Shown in pieces: positions 43,661 to 52,378 of a stretch of 64,000 nucleotides of DNA. The stretch lies in contig JBEKDA010000014.1 in the NCBI GenBank assembly GCA_050014595.1, forward strand, positions 39,979 through 103,978, given 5' to 3'. Each line of letters begins with the position of its first letter. Positions within the stretch are counted from its first letter, which is position 1. A program made the translations under genes and the position numbers. The notes beneath the pieces are model-generated. The model was not told the origin of the DNA. It saw only the letters and a list, made by a program, of their open reading frames with translations, and made no database searches. This stretch comes from PALSA-129 sp050014595 (GTDB lineage: Bacteria; Acidobacteriota; Terriglobia; Bryobacterales; Bryobacteraceae).

Positions 43661-43960
43661 AGACAGGAGTTGGTCCACACCGGTCATCTGAAACAGGCGG
43701 CGGACGCGGGCATTCGCGCCGGCCATGCGCATGTCGCCGCCAGCCTTCTTTATGTGAGTGAGGCAGGCGACCACGGCGCCGATGCCTGCGCTGTCGGCAT
43801 AGTCGAGCGCCGAAGCATCGAAGATGAATTTTTTCTGGCCCTGCTTGAGTAGTTCGTCGACTACGGCTTCCAAGCGTTCCACGTCGCGGCCGAGGGTCAG
43901 CCTGCCGGTCACCGTCACCAGGGCGGCGCCACCGTCCATCTGTTTTGTCTCAACGGGCAT
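43628..43960 (-). CDS. STAS-domain anti-sigma factor antagonist
   Basis: The 110-aa protein matches SpoIIAA/RsbV-type STAS proteins in length and pattern: VTVTGRLTLGRDVERL near 16-30, KKFIFDASALDYADSAGIGA with the phosphorylatable Ser57 in DSAG, and GGDMRMAGANARVRRLFQMT near 75. Such proteins bind an anti-sigma kinase and free a sigma factor depending on Ser phosphorylation. No partner kinase is in the window. ATG 43960 has TATGCT 6 nt upstream. Confidence 0.85.
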   Translation of the reverse strand: MPVETKQMDGGAALVTVTGRLTLGRDVERLEAVVDELLKQGQKKFIFDASALDYADSAGIGAVVACLTHIKKAGGDMRMAGANARVRRLFQMTGVDQLLSLYSTVAEAAS

Positions 43961-43966
43961 GGCTAC

Positions 43967-43972
43967 AGCATA
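43967..43972 (-). promoter_or_regulatory. -10 box TATGCT, 6 nt before ATG
   Basis: On the minus strand TATGCT is followed by GTAGCC and ATG 43960, fitting the leaderless pattern. Confidence 0.5.
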
Positions 43973-44069
43973 CTACAGCAATGGGGCGTCACCCGGTCTT
44001 GCTGGTGGTGTGCGGCCCGCCTTTGGGGAAGCGCACACGTTTCCCGTAACCTGGAGTTGGCGGCAAAAC

Positions 44070-44729
44070 ATGCATGCGATCCTTTTCGGCGCGACGGGCA
44101 TGGTGGGGCAAGGCGTCTTGCGCGAATGCCTGCTCGATCCCGATGTGCGCAGCGTGCTTTCGATCGGACGCAGCGCCACCGGGCAGCAACACGAGAAACT
44201 GCGCGAACTCGTGCACCAGGACCTCTTGGATTATTCCGCGATTGAGAGCCGGCTATGGGGTTTCGACGCGTGTTTTTTCTGCCTGGGCGTCACCTCGGCA
44301 GGCATGAGCGAGGAGAATTACCGGAAAGTAACGTACGACATCACCATGGCGGCAGCCGAAACGTTGGTCAAACTGAATCCCGGGATGACCTTCATCTATG
44401 TATCGGGTATGGGCACCGACAGCACCGGGCGCGGGCGCACGATGTGGGCGCGGGTGAAGGGCCAGACGGAGAATGCCCTGCTCCGGCTGCCCTTCAAAGC
44501 GGTCTTCCTTTTCCGTCCCGGGTTCATTGTGCCGCAGCACGGGGTACGGTCGAAGACCGGGCTTTACCAGGCGTTCTACACGGTGTTGGGACCGCTGCTG
44601 CCCTGGTTGCTCAGGATGGCCCCGAAGTACGGGACGTCCACGGAGCAGGTGGGGCGCGCGATGCTCCAGTTGGCCAAGCACGGCGCGTCGAAAGCGGTCT
44701 TCGAGAACGCGGATATCAACGGTGTCTGA
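44070..44729 (+). CDS. NAD(P)-binding Rossmann protein (NmrA/YbjT-like)
   Basis: From ATG 44070 the protein has 219 residues. The nucleotide-binding loop ILFGATGMVGQGVLRECL at residues 4-21 is of the GxxGxxG type, followed by DACFFCLGVTSAGMSEENYR and FIYVSGMGTDSTGRGRTMWA. The catalytic YxxxK of classic short-chain dehydrogenases is replaced by a later ...VKGQTENALLRLPF segment, as in atypical epimerase-like proteins. ATG 44070 directly precedes the Rossmann strand; the longer frame upstream crosses the STAS promoter region. Substrate is unknown. Confidence 0.8.
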   Translation: MHAILFGATGMVGQGVLRECLLDPDVRSVLSIGRSATGQQHEKLRELVHQDLLDYSAIESRLWGFDACFFCLGVTSAGMSEENYRKVTYDITMAAAETLVKLNPGMTFIYVSGMGTDSTGRGRTMWARVKGQTENALLRLPFKAVFLFRPGFIVPQHGVRSKTGLYQAFYTVLGPLLPWLLRMAPKYGTSTEQVGRAMLQLAKHGASKAVFENADINGV

Positions 44730-44764
44730 ATGAGGCCGGCTGCCCGCAGAAGCGCTTCACCGCC

Positions 44765-47221
44765 CTAAAAGACGACATCGAAATCTGCCGTGAAGCGCCG
44801 CCCCCGCTGGCCGAAGAAGAATCCAAACGCCGGATCGGCGACATTGTTGTGGAAGGCCTCGGGGTTGAAGTGGTTGGTGAGATTGTAACCGCTCACCGAC
44901 AGGCGCACGGTGTATTTCGGATTGACTTTGATGTCCTTGGAAATCCGCGAATCCACCGAGAGGAACTAGGGAAATCTCTGCGCATAGGGCACGCCGACAA
45001 AGCTTTGGGCCGCGTCCGTGACGGCGTAAGGGAAGCCGCTGCGATATTCCACCATCGGCGCCACCCGGAAACCGGCGGGAAGCTGCAGCATGCCCCAGGC
45101 CAGAAACCGGTTCGGCAAATCGGCAGGCAGATTGCCGAACTGATTCGGGCGAACGATCGGCGCCGGAAAGCTGCCCAGGTAGTTGGCGAAATCGTTCAAA
45201 TCGCCGCGGGCGGCCGAACGCACGTAGGAGAAGAACAATTGACGTTTGTCATTCAATCGCACGCGCGCCGTAACCTCGAACTGGTGATACCGCGATTGCC
45301 CGCTTCCCGACAGCAGGTTCACGCCTACCCCGCCATTGGCCGCATCCGGCGCCACCGGATTCAGAATCGGCAGTCCCGCCGATTGCTTCAACGTGTAGCC
45401 TATCCGCAGCTTTAAATGTTCCGAAAGAGGCTGCTCGATCTGCAAGTTTCCCGTAGCGGTGCGCGGAGAAAAATTCCCCGCGGCCGGCTCCTGGAACACG
45501 AAGGGAAACTCCGTATTGGCGGCGGCCAGTTGGTTGAGATAGAGCCACGGGCCGCCCGTAATCTGTCCGCCGGGCCCGAACAGCGTGATGGTCTCATTCG
45601 GGTAGTGGTTGAACGAGTAGACATTCAGAGGCACGCGGTCGTAGAACCATCCGAAGCCGGCGCGCACAATCGTGCCCGTATGGGCGAACGGTGTCCACGC
45701 CATGCCCGCCCGTGGCGCCACGCGCAGGCTCTCCGACACCGCCTGCGATTCCGCGCGTATTCCCAAATCCAGCGCCAGCCGGGGTGTCACCGTCCAGTGA
45801 TCCTGTGCAAAGAAGGCATACTCGGTATCCGAAGCCCGGAACGGCTGCCCGCCGGAAAACGTGATGCGTTCCAGCAACTGGCTGGACGAGTCCAGAATGC
45901 CGATGGGCCGCTCGGTCACATCGCCGTTGTCGGTACTTTCGGCGACGTAGGCGGCGGCTTTGAAGTTATGCGTCCCCAGCCAGTTCACCGCAGCGAAGGA
46001 GTAAGTGGGCGACCAACTTACTCGCGAAGCCCGACGGCTTTGTTGCGCGAAATAATTCCCGCTATTGCCGGCGGGTGTGATGGTCAGGTCCTGGGCGCCC
46101 TGGCCCCAGACGCGGGCGTCGAAGCGCGTCACGGAAATGGTGTTGTCCAGCAGGCCGCCGCGCAAGGTCAGTTTGTCCCCCAAGGTGACGGTATAGTTGT
46201 TGGTGCTGGCGTCCGGCGAGGTCGCCCGCGGATTGAAGTAGTTCATGTTCACGTACTGCAAGCGTTGCGGCGCCACGTGAACGGTAGCCGTCACCAGTTG
46301 CTTTTGGGAGACAATCCAGTCAAGTTGCGCGAACGAGTTAATGCCTTCCTGCTTCTTCTGGTTGAAGGGGAAAGGAAGTTCGTAGACCTGGGTCTTGCGG
46401 ACCGCGTATTCCAGCCCTACGGAAAAGTACAACTTCCCCGGAACCACCGGCCCTTCCAAATTGAGCCGCGGCGTGGCGTCCCGCAGCCCGCGCAAATGAT
46501 AACTGCGAATCGCGAAATCGGGAAACGGATCGTTCAACTCCCACTTCCATTGTTCGCCGCCGCGGCGCGTCTCCACCGAAACCAGCCCCGCCGAAAATCT
46601 TCCATACTCCGCCAGGAAAGGCGTTTGGTAGACATTCATGGTCTGGACGATGTCGATGGGCACCGTCAATCCGAATTGTCCGGTCGCCGGGTCCGTAACA
46701 TCCGCCGAGTTGACGATCAATGCGCTCCTATGTTCGCCGGCAGCCGACAGACTCAAGCCGCCTCCCGGCGAGCGAACCACGCCCGGCAACAATGGCAAAG
46801 CATCCGCCACGGTAGCCGGGCGTCCCGGAAGCTCCCGAACGGTCTGCGCCGGAAGCTCATTCGGCACGGAGGCGCCCTGCTCTAACGGCGCAGCCGTTCC
46901 CTTGACCTCGACGCTGTCCTTCACGAGCGCCGGCGCCAGCGTCAATTCAACGGAGGCCGGCAATTCGAGGTTGCCCTTGCGGGCCGACTCGAATCCGTTT
47001 CTGGAGGCAATGAGCGAGTAGGCGGCCGGCTTCAGTTCCCGGAACGAGGCGTGGCCCTGGTCATCGGTCTGTTGCGAAGCGACAATCTCTCCGCCCGCTT
47101 TCAGTTCGACGAGAGCGCCCGCCACCGGCCGGTTGGACGAATCGACAACCGACACGTCGAGGCTGTTCACAACGCCCTGCCAAACCACCAATAGCGTGCC
47201 TAGCAATGTGAGAAGTGGCAT
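44765..47221 (-). pseudogene. TonB-receptor-like gene interrupted by an in-frame TAG
   Basis: From ATG 47221 the frame encodes 751 residues: a signal-like start, a carboxypeptidase-regulatory domain at about 20-100 (LDVSVVDSSNRPVAGALVEL), a plug-like region (SALIVNSADVTDPATGQFGL) and a barrel. At 44966-44968 a TAG stop occurs after VPYAQRFP, but the same frame continues without shift for 67 more codons (FLSVDSRISKDIKVNP ... FTADFDVVF), giving the terminal-Phe strand every such barrel needs. The full reading is 818 residues plus stop. The truncated form lacks its last strands and should not assemble. It is either a recent pseudogene, an amber readthrough case or a sequencing error. Confidence 0.8.
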
Positions 47222-47366
47222 CCAGTCAGCATCCGTAGCGCACTTGGTTCCATAGACGCGGATCGAGTGGCGGGAGTTTCACAAGCCTTCACTGCGCGCC
47301 ATCGCGCTGGCCGGGGAGCATCGGGACCGCGGGAGATCGATTACAATTCCCCTTTACGGCTCCGCC

Positions 47367-47507
47367 ATGCCGCTCAGCGTCACGGGCGTCTGCAAACAGT
47401 TCGGGCGCAACACGGTTCTTGAGAATGCCGGCTTCTCCGTCCGCGAAGGCGAGAATCCGGGGTTGACCGGTCCCAACGGCGCCGGCAAGACGACGCTCAC
47501 TGCTTGA
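47367..47507 (+). pseudogene. ABC transporter ATP-binding protein stub
   Basis: A 46-codon frame reads MPLSVTGVCKQFGRNTVLEN and then LTGPNGAGKTTLTA before TGA. This is the start of an ABC ATPase up to and including the Walker A motif (GPNGAGKTT). Everything after Walker A (signature LSGGQ, Walker B) is absent, and repeat sequence follows at 47523. The front looks intact, including a TACAAT box at 47342-47347, so the gene was cut by a deletion or insertion. Confidence 0.75.
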
Positions 47508-47522
47508 TCTTGTACTACTGGG

Positions 47523-47545
47523 CCTCCGCTCCCTGACGGTCGCGG
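47523..47545 (+). repeat. CTCCGCTCCCT-family repeat, single arm
   Basis: CTCCGCTCCCTGACGGTCGC here matches the arm of the inverted repeat at 29963-30034 with one change. Only one arm is seen, at the break point of the ABC stub. Confidence 0.65.
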
Positions 47546-47568
47546 CCCGCTGAAGAGGTGCGATCGGT

Positions 47569-47961
47569 TCAGCCCGCTGCGGATCCAATGACGAGATGGA
47601 GGCCGGCGGCGCCGGCGAACGCCCGGAAATCCCGGTCTCGCGTAAGGAGGGGAATCCCGCGATCGATACAGCTTTGGGCGATCAGTGCATCGCCGAGGCG
47701 CGCCTTGCGGCGTTTTGCCAACACCTGGGCTCGCAACTCGCCTGCCCGTTGCCAATAGCCGGGCTCGACCTCGATGAGCGGCAGATCCGAGAGAGTCCGT
47801 GAAACCTCTGAAGGAAGCTTCGGGTCGCTCAACACTTCGGTGAGCACAACGGGCACCATCAGCACCTGCCGGTCCTGGAGCGCCCTGTCGAGCAGATCCG
47901 CGTCTTCGCCGCCATCTCCTTCGAGGAATGCGATCCAAGTGCTGGTGTCGACCGCGATCAT
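47569..47961 (-). CDS. vapC: VapC-type PIN-domain toxin
   Basis: The 130-aa PIN nuclease has the acidic residues of the family in order: Asp5 (MIAVDTSTW), Glu42 (VVLTEVLSD), Asp91 (ARLGDALIAQ) and Asp109/Asp111 (LLTRDRDF). These coordinate Mg2+ for RNA cleavage. It overlaps the upstream antitoxin gene by ATGA. VapC toxins usually cut tRNA or rRNA when the antitoxin is lost. The module borders a truncated ABC gene and repeats, consistent with an accessory position. Confidence 0.9.
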   Translation of the reverse strand: MIAVDTSTWIAFLEGDGGEDADLLDRALQDRQVLMVPVVLTEVLSDPKLPSEVSRTLSDLPLIEVEPGYWQRAGELRAQVLAKRRKARLGDALIAQSCIDRGIPLLTRDRDFRAFAGAAGLHLVIGSAAG

Positions 47962-48161
47962 CGGTCGGCCTTCAGCTCAGCGGACGTGAGCTTGAAGCGG
48001 ACTTTGCCCCGGAGTTGGCGCAGCCGCGCGTAGGTCTGCGATGCCGCAACTAGCTGCAGGCCGGTACGGACGGTCTGGGTGATGCCACTACCGCTGGCTC
48101 GTTGCGCCCTTTCGAGAAGCTCCGGCGGCACTTCGACGGTGATCTTGCGCGCAGTCTCCAT
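47958..48161 (-). CDS. VapB-like ribbon-helix-helix antitoxin
   Basis: The 67-aa protein begins with an RHH-like strand and helix (RKITVEVPPELLERAQRA) and continues TQTVRTGLQLVAAS, with a C-terminal segment (YARLRQLRGKVRFKLTSAEL) that would wrap the toxin. Length and position directly before vapC support the antitoxin role. It should repress its own promoter, where repeated GGTAT words lie at 48171-48190. Confidence 0.85.
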   Translation of the reverse strand: METARKITVEVPPELLERAQRASGSGITQTVRTGLQLVAASQTYARLRQLRGKVRFKLTSAELKADR

Positions 48162-48169
48162 GACGTTTC

Positions 48170-48190
48170 AGTATACCATACCGGATACCA
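48170..48190 (-). promoter_or_regulatory. vapBC promoter -10 (TATACT) with GGTAT repeats
   Basis: On the minus strand TATACT (48170-48175) is 8 nt before ATG 48161. Three GGTAT words (GGTATCCGGTATGGTATACT) sit over and upstream of the -10, a plausible antitoxin operator. A weak -35 (TTCGAT) lies 17 bp upstream. Confidence 0.55.
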
Positions 48191-48234
48191 GCATCGAATA
48201 TGGCCTAGCTGCGCACAGGCAGGCCGACTGCTAA

Positions 48235-48351
48235 GTGGGACAGACCATCGCCTTCCGTGGTCCGTCATGCTTTGCTGAACCACGATGGCATTCACATGCA
48301 GACACCTCCCTCGCTGGCCGGGAGACAGACGACAAAAGGCGATCGTCCCAC
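48235..48351 (+). repeat. MITE-like hairpin element, copy 1
   Basis: Ends GTGGGACAGACCATCGCCTT (48235-48254) and AAGGCGATCGTCCCAC (48336-48351) are imperfect inverted repeats. The inner right end GACAGACGACAAAAGGCGAT is identical in the copy at 53566-53651. It lies between the divergent vapBC and fucP-like genes. Confidence 0.8.
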
Positions 48352-48374
48352 CTGCTAGAATCGTTATCCACGCT

Positions 48375-49796
48375 ATGAACACAGACAGAAAAGGCCTATT
48401 CATAAGGGATGACGGCAGTAACCTGATGTTCACTTTCATGCTGGTCAGCTCGTTGTTTCTCCTCTGGGGATTCTGCAACGGGATGATCGACGTGATGGAC
48501 AAGCACTTCCAGGACGAGCTGAGCCTGAGCAAGGCGCAATCGGCCTGGGTGCAGTTCGCGCACTATTCGGGCTACTGCCTGATGGCGATTCCGGCGGGAT
48601 GGCTGGCAGCCAAGCTGGGCTATAAAGGCGGCATCATCGCGGGCCTGCTGATCGTGGCGGCGGGGGGCTTCTGGTTCATCCCGGCCACCCACATCAACTC
48701 GCTGGTGCATGCAGGCAGCGTATCGCCCCATGCCGGATTCGTGGCGTATCTGGCCGGGGTCTGTCTGATCGCCACGGGGCTGGCGTTCCTCGAAACCATC
48801 GCCAACCCTTATACCACGGTGCTGGGCGACCAGCGCTACGCGGCCACGCGCATCAACCTGGCGCAATCCTGCAACGGGATCGGCTGGATCTGCGGTCCGA
48901 TCGTTGGCAGCGTCTATTTTTACTCCAAGGATGCGCTGGGCCATAACACCGGCAGCCAGACGCTCTACATCCCTTACATGGGCGTGGCCTTTGTGGTGAT
49001 GGTGCTGGCGGCGATTTTCTTTTTCGCCAACGTCCCCGACATCAAGACCAAAGACGGCTATCACCTGGACGACGCCGCGCCGGGCGCTTCCCACTCCATC
49101 TGGTCGCATCCTCATTTTGCGATGGCGGTCGCGGCGCAGTTTTTCTACGTGGCCGCGCAAGCCGGCATCTTCAGCTTCTTCATCAATTACATGACTGCGG
49201 AGGTTCCGGCGATTCCGGCGCCGTGGACTTCCGCCATGGCTAGCCTCTCGGCGCATGCCGGCCCTCTGCACGACTGGCTGACGGGCTGGTTTGAGCCGAA
49301 CAAAGCCGGCGTGCTGGGCATCAGCAACAAGGGCGCTTCGAACCTGGCGGCGGCCGGTTTCGTGTGCTTCCTGGCGGGCCGGGTTTCGGGCGCGGGTCTG
49401 ATGAAGAAGTTCGCCGCTCACAAAGTCCTGGGGCTGTACGGGGCGCTGAATGTCGCGGTCACGCTGCTGGTCTTCTGCAAGCTGGGATGGCTCTCGGTGG
49501 TGTGCGTGTTCCTGAGCTACTTCTTCATGTCGATCATGTTCCCCACCATTTTCGCGCTGGGGATTTTCGGGCTGGGGGCGCGCACCAAGAAGGCATCGGC
49601 GTTTATCGTGATGGCGATTATGGGCGGGGCCATCCTGCCCAAGCTGATGGGTTACGTGGCCGACCGGTTCGATATGTCGCGCGGCTTCATCGTGCCGATG
49701 TTTTGCTTCGCCTTCGTAGCCTTCTATGGCTACAACTGGCCCAAATACGCCAAGGCCGACTCGCTCCAGGGAGGCGGAATTTCACCGGGCCATTAA
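48375..49796 (+). CDS. FucP-family sugar:H+ symporter (MFS)
   Basis: The 473-aa membrane protein has 12 predicted helices. FucP-family landmarks include FLLWGFCNGMIDVMDKHFQD near 30-49, a SAWVQFAHYSGYCLMAIPAG segment, LETIANPYTTVLG near 138 and a second-half IMFPTIFALGIFGLG near 385. Members import L-fucose, glucose/galactose or related sugars with protons; the exact sugar is unknown. Start ATG 48375 follows a TAGAAT box at 48356-48361 with a 13-nt gap. A longer upstream frame runs into the MITE-like element and is rejected. Confidence 0.88.
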   Translation: MNTDRKGLFIRDDGSNLMFTFMLVSSLFLLWGFCNGMIDVMDKHFQDELSLSKAQSAWVQFAHYSGYCLMAIPAGWLAAKLGYKGGIIAGLLIVAAGGFWFIPATHINSLVHAGSVSPHAGFVAYLAGVCLIATGLAFLETIANPYTTVLGDQRYAATRINLAQSCNGIGWICGPIVGSVYFYSKDALGHNTGSQTLYIPYMGVAFVVMVLAAIFFFANVPDIKTKDGYHLDDAAPGASHSIWSHPHFAMAVAAQFFYVAAQAGIFSFFINYMTAEVPAIPAPWTSAMASLSAHAGPLHDWLTGWFEPNKAGVLGISNKGASNLAAAGFVCFLAGRVSGAGLMKKFAAHKVLGLYGALNVAVTLLVFCKLGWLSVVCVFLSYFFMSIMFPTIFALGIFGLGARTKKASAFIVMAIMGGAILPKLMGYVADRFDMSRGFIVPMFCFAFVAFYGYNWPKYAKADSLQGGGISPGH

Positions 49797-49855
49797 GCCG
49801 CGGTCACCGATTTGTAGCGGCGGCTTTTGTATACTGGTGGGCGCATTCCAACCAT

Positions 49856-50917
49856 ATGAAAAAATTTCTTCTGCTTCTGGCCGGCGCCGCGGCGCTTTCG
49901 GCCGCCCCGGCTTTGGTGGGCGGGCCGTTCGTGGTGAGTGTGACGCGCAATACCGCGACGGTGGTGTGGATCGTCAAGAGCGACGAACTCACGCTGCATC
50001 CGCCGGCCGGGGCGGCAGCGCGCCCGTATCCATCCTTCCGGGTGGAAAAGACGACGCTGACCGGGCTTCAGCCTAATACCCGCTACGATTACGACATCCC
50101 CGGACAGGAGGGCGTCAAAGGCTGGTTCAAGACGGCTCCCACGGCCACCCAGCCCTACCATTTCCTGGTCTACGGCGATACGCGCACGCGCCACGACGTT
50201 CACCGCAAGGTGATCGAGCAGATCCTCAAGAACGGCATCCCGGACTTCGCGCTGCAAACCGGCGACCTGGTGGAAAACGGCTTCGACAATGCGCTGTGGC
50301 CCATTTTCTTCGACATCGAGCGGGACCTGCTGCGCCAGACCGTGCTCTTCCCGGCCCTGGGCAACCACGAACGCGATTGCCGCAATTTTTACGACTTCTT
50401 TCAATTAACCAGCTCGTATTATTCCTTCCACTGGGGCAACGCGCACTTCTCCGTGCTCAATAGCGACGTGGCCAACGCCGCTCCAACGCAGCGCGAGCGC
50501 GACGCTTTTTGGGCGGAGCAGACACGCTGGCTGGAAGAGGATCTGCAGGCTAATCAGAACGTGGAATACCGCTTCATCATGGCGCACCATCCGCCGTTCA
50601 GCGCGGTGGCGCGCCGCCAGGAAGGAAACCCCCTCATGACCGCGCTGGTGCCGATGCTCGAAAAGTATCACGTGACCGCGGCCTTCTTCGGCCACGACCA
50701 CAACTACCAGCACTACCTGAAAAACGGCATTCATTACATCGGTTCGGGCGGCGGTGGCGCACCGCTCTACGATGTGGACCAACCGCCGCCGGGCATCACG
50801 CAAAAAGTGGCCAGCGTGGAGAATTTCGTCACGGTCGCAGTGGATGGCAAGACCATCCGCATGCAGGCCTTCGACATCACCGGCCAGAAGATCGACGAAG
50901 TGGAAATCAAACACTGA
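49856..50917 (+). CDS. Exported calcineurin-like metallophosphoesterase (purple acid phosphatase-like)
   Basis: From ATG 49856 the protein is 353 aa with a signal peptide (MKKFLLLLAGAAALSAAPAL). Residues 25-95 resemble the fibronectin-like N-domain of purple acid phosphatases (TRNTATVVWIVKSDEL, TGLQPNTRYDYDI). Metallophosphoesterase motifs follow: YGDTRTRHD near 104, QTGDLVENG near 128, GNHERD near 157, AHHPPF near 242 and FFGHDHNYQHY near 279, giving the usual two-metal site. It probably releases phosphate from organic esters outside the cytoplasm. It lies 59 bp after the permease gene with its own TATACT box at 49830-49835. Confidence 0.88.
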   Translation: MKKFLLLLAGAAALSAAPALVGGPFVVSVTRNTATVVWIVKSDELTLHPPAGAAARPYPSFRVEKTTLTGLQPNTRYDYDIPGQEGVKGWFKTAPTATQPYHFLVYGDTRTRHDVHRKVIEQILKNGIPDFALQTGDLVENGFDNALWPIFFDIERDLLRQTVLFPALGNHERDCRNFYDFFQLTSSYYSFHWGNAHFSVLNSDVANAAPTQRERDAFWAEQTRWLEEDLQANQNVEYRFIMAHHPPFSAVARRQEGNPLMTALVPMLEKYHVTAAFFGHDHNYQHYLKNGIHYIGSGGGGAPLYDVDQPPPGITQKVASVENFVTVAVDGKTIRMQAFDITGQKIDEVEIKH

Positions 50918-50920
50918 GGC

Positions 50921-51008
50921 AAGGGCTGCGCCCTTGAAATCCCTGCGGGATTTGGAAGTCAGGAGTCAGAAGCCAGGAGTCAGAAGTCAGAAGTCAGGAG
51001 TCAGAAGT
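50921..51008 (+). repeat. Two-hairpin plus heptamer repeat, copy 2
   Basis: AAGGGC-TGC-GCCCTT (50921-50935) and AAATCCC-TGC-GGGATTT (50937-50953) are followed by about seven AGTCAGA-like heptamers, more than in copies 1 and 3. The tail to about 51045 resembles the start of the hemerythrin gene after copy 1. It begins 3 bp after a stop codon. The remaining gap to 51151 holds no gene. Confidence 0.85.
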
Positions 51009-51151
51009 GCTACGGCGGCGGGATCTGCATGTCGGGACTGAGGAGCTATTGAAGCAGCCTTGTTCAGGAATGGCCAGGAAGGAATCTGAAGGCTCAAAAT
51101 CGGGCTTGACAAGTGGCGAAGAAAAGGCGAAGATCTTGACTGGAGGACAGC

Positions 51152-51661
51152 ATGAAGATTAGCGACGCCTTACTACCCGAGTTTGACCAGGAAATGGCCA
51201 GTACCCGGAAAACCCTGGAACGCGTGCCGGAAGACAAGTTCGACTGGCGGCCGCATCCCAAATCGTTCACTATGATTGCGCTGGCGACTCACATCGCTAA
51301 CATGGTGGGCTGGACCGCGGAGGTTATTGCGAAGGATTCCTTTGACATTGCGCCCCCGGGCGCACCGCCCCACAAAGAAGAGCCTGCCGGTTCGAACAAG
51401 GAACTGCTGGAGCGCTTCGACAAGGGTGTGACCTCGGCGCGGGCCGCTATCGCCGGAGCGAGCGATGAGCGCTTCATGGCGAACTGGGCGTTTCTCCAGG
51501 GCGGCAAGACCCTGTTCACCATGCCGCGCATCGTCTGTTTGCGTTCGTTCATCATGAACCACACCATCCACCACCGCGCGCAGCTCGGGGTGTACCTGCG
51601 GCTGAACGACATCCCGGTTCCGGCGATTTACGGGCCGTCGGCGGATGAACAGAGCTTCTGA
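51152..51661 (+). CDS. DinB-family protein
   Basis: The 169-aa four-helix protein matches DinB/YfiT-like proteins: KFDWRPHPKSFTMIALATHI near 29-48, with His in the ATHIANMVGW helix and HTIHHRAQLGVYLRLNDIP near 135-153, whose His residues would complete a metal site. Members are often thiol-dependent (bacillithiol or mycothiol) S-transferases or of unknown function. TGGAGG is 7 nt before the ATG, a good ribosome-binding site; a TTGACA-like -35 lies at about 51107 but its -10 is weak. It is a stand-alone relative of the DinB part of the fusion at 12058-12981. Confidence 0.85.
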   Translation: MKISDALLPEFDQEMASTRKTLERVPEDKFDWRPHPKSFTMIALATHIANMVGWTAEVIAKDSFDIAPPGAPPHKEEPAGSNKELLERFDKGVTSARAAIAGASDERFMANWAFLQGGKTLFTMPRIVCLRSFIMNHTIHHRAQLGVYLRLNDIPVPAIYGPSADEQSF

Positions 51662-51703
51662 CGCGCCGGCAGTGGAGCGAAGGCGGTTCGCGACTGCGCA
51701 TGG

Positions 51704-51709
51704 TATTTT
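51704..51709 (+). promoter_or_regulatory. -10-like TATTTT, 6 nt before ATG
   Basis: TATTTT is followed by GACTGC and ATG 51716. It is consistent with leaderless expression but a weak match. Confidence 0.4.
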
Positions 51710-51715
51710 GACTGC

Positions 51716-52135
51716 ATGACATGGCTCACATGGTCGCTGCTGTCCGCCTTCTTCGCTGCCCTCACCGCAATCCTGGCAAAGCTCGGCGTCGCCGGGGTCG
51801 ATTCCAATCTGGCTACGGCGGTTAGAACATCGGTGGTTGTAATCTTCACGTGGTTATTGGCATACGGCACGCGCACGCCCGCCTGGTTTGGCGGCTTTTC
51901 GAAGAAGACCTGGCTCTTTCTGGTCCTTTCCGGAATTGCGACGGGGCTTTCGTGGCTGTGCTATTTTCACGCTCTACAGATCGGTCCAGCGTCCCGAGTG
52001 GCACCGGTCGACAAGCTCAGCGTCGTGCTGGTGATACTGCTCAGTTCGCTCTTCCTGGGTGAACGTGTCACGTGGGCGAAGGGAGCAGGCGGACTCCTGA
52101 TCGTCGCCGGCGCGATTACGATTGCGATGGAATGA
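51716..52135 (+). CDS. EamA-domain (DMT) membrane protein, single unit
   Basis: The 139-aa protein has five predicted membrane helices and one EamA unit, including WLLSAFFAALTAILAKLGV-type helix 1 and the end VDKLSVVLVILLSSLFLGER that marks the fourth/fifth helix of the repeat. Full EamA transporters have two units (ten helices); single-unit proteins work as dimers, as in small multidrug-resistance relatives. Substrate unknown. The gene lies between the DinB gene and tRNA-Ser. Confidence 0.85.
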   Translation: MTWLTWSLLSAFFAALTAILAKLGVAGVDSNLATAVRTSVVVIFTWLLAYGTRTPAWFGGFSKKTWLFLVLSGIATGLSWLCYFHALQIGPASRVAPVDKLSVVLVILLSSLFLGERVTWAKGAGGLLIVAGAITIAME

Positions 52136-52181
52136 GTTCCGGCCTGATCATAAGCCGGCAAGCAACTGAGAATAATAAGAC

Positions 52182-52271
52182 TGGCGGAGAGAGTGGGATT
52201 CGAACCCACGTTAGAGTTTCCCCTAAACACGCTTTCCAAGCGTGCGCCTTCAACCACTCGGCCATCTCTCC
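52182..52271 (-). tRNA. tRNA-Ser (anticodon GGA)
   Basis: On the minus strand a 7-bp acceptor stem (GGAGAGA with TCTCTCC), a D arm GGCCGAGTGGTTGAAGGC, an anticodon arm with GGA (CGCTTGGAAAGCG), a long class II variable arm and the T arm GGGTTCGAATCCC are all present. The encoded 3' end is G followed by CCA (52182-52184). The mature body is 87 nt plus CCA. Confidence 0.96.
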
Positions 52272-52364
52272 GGTCGGGGAAAAAGCGTCAGCCTGCGGTT
52301 CACAAGCTGCGTCCAGGCTGCGTCCAAGAAGCTTTAATCAGGATATCATGCCTCCGCCACAGCT

Positions 52365-52370
52365 TAGAAT
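52365..52370 (+). promoter_or_regulatory. -10 box TAGAAT, 8 nt before GTG
   Basis: TAGAAT is followed by 8 nt and the GTG at 52379. This spacing selects GTG as the start of the propeller lipoprotein and predicts a leaderless message. Confidence 0.5.
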
Positions 52371-52378
52371 GGAGTACG

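Noticed and set aside
43201..51008. AGTCAGA heptamer runs as a CRISPR-like array
   Set aside because: Units are 7 bp, directly tandem, with no spacers and no cas genes nearby.
52193..52378. N-terminal extension of the YVTN propeller protein
   Set aside because: It would run through tRNA-Ser; the lipoprotein signal begins at GTG 52379, which has its own -10 box.
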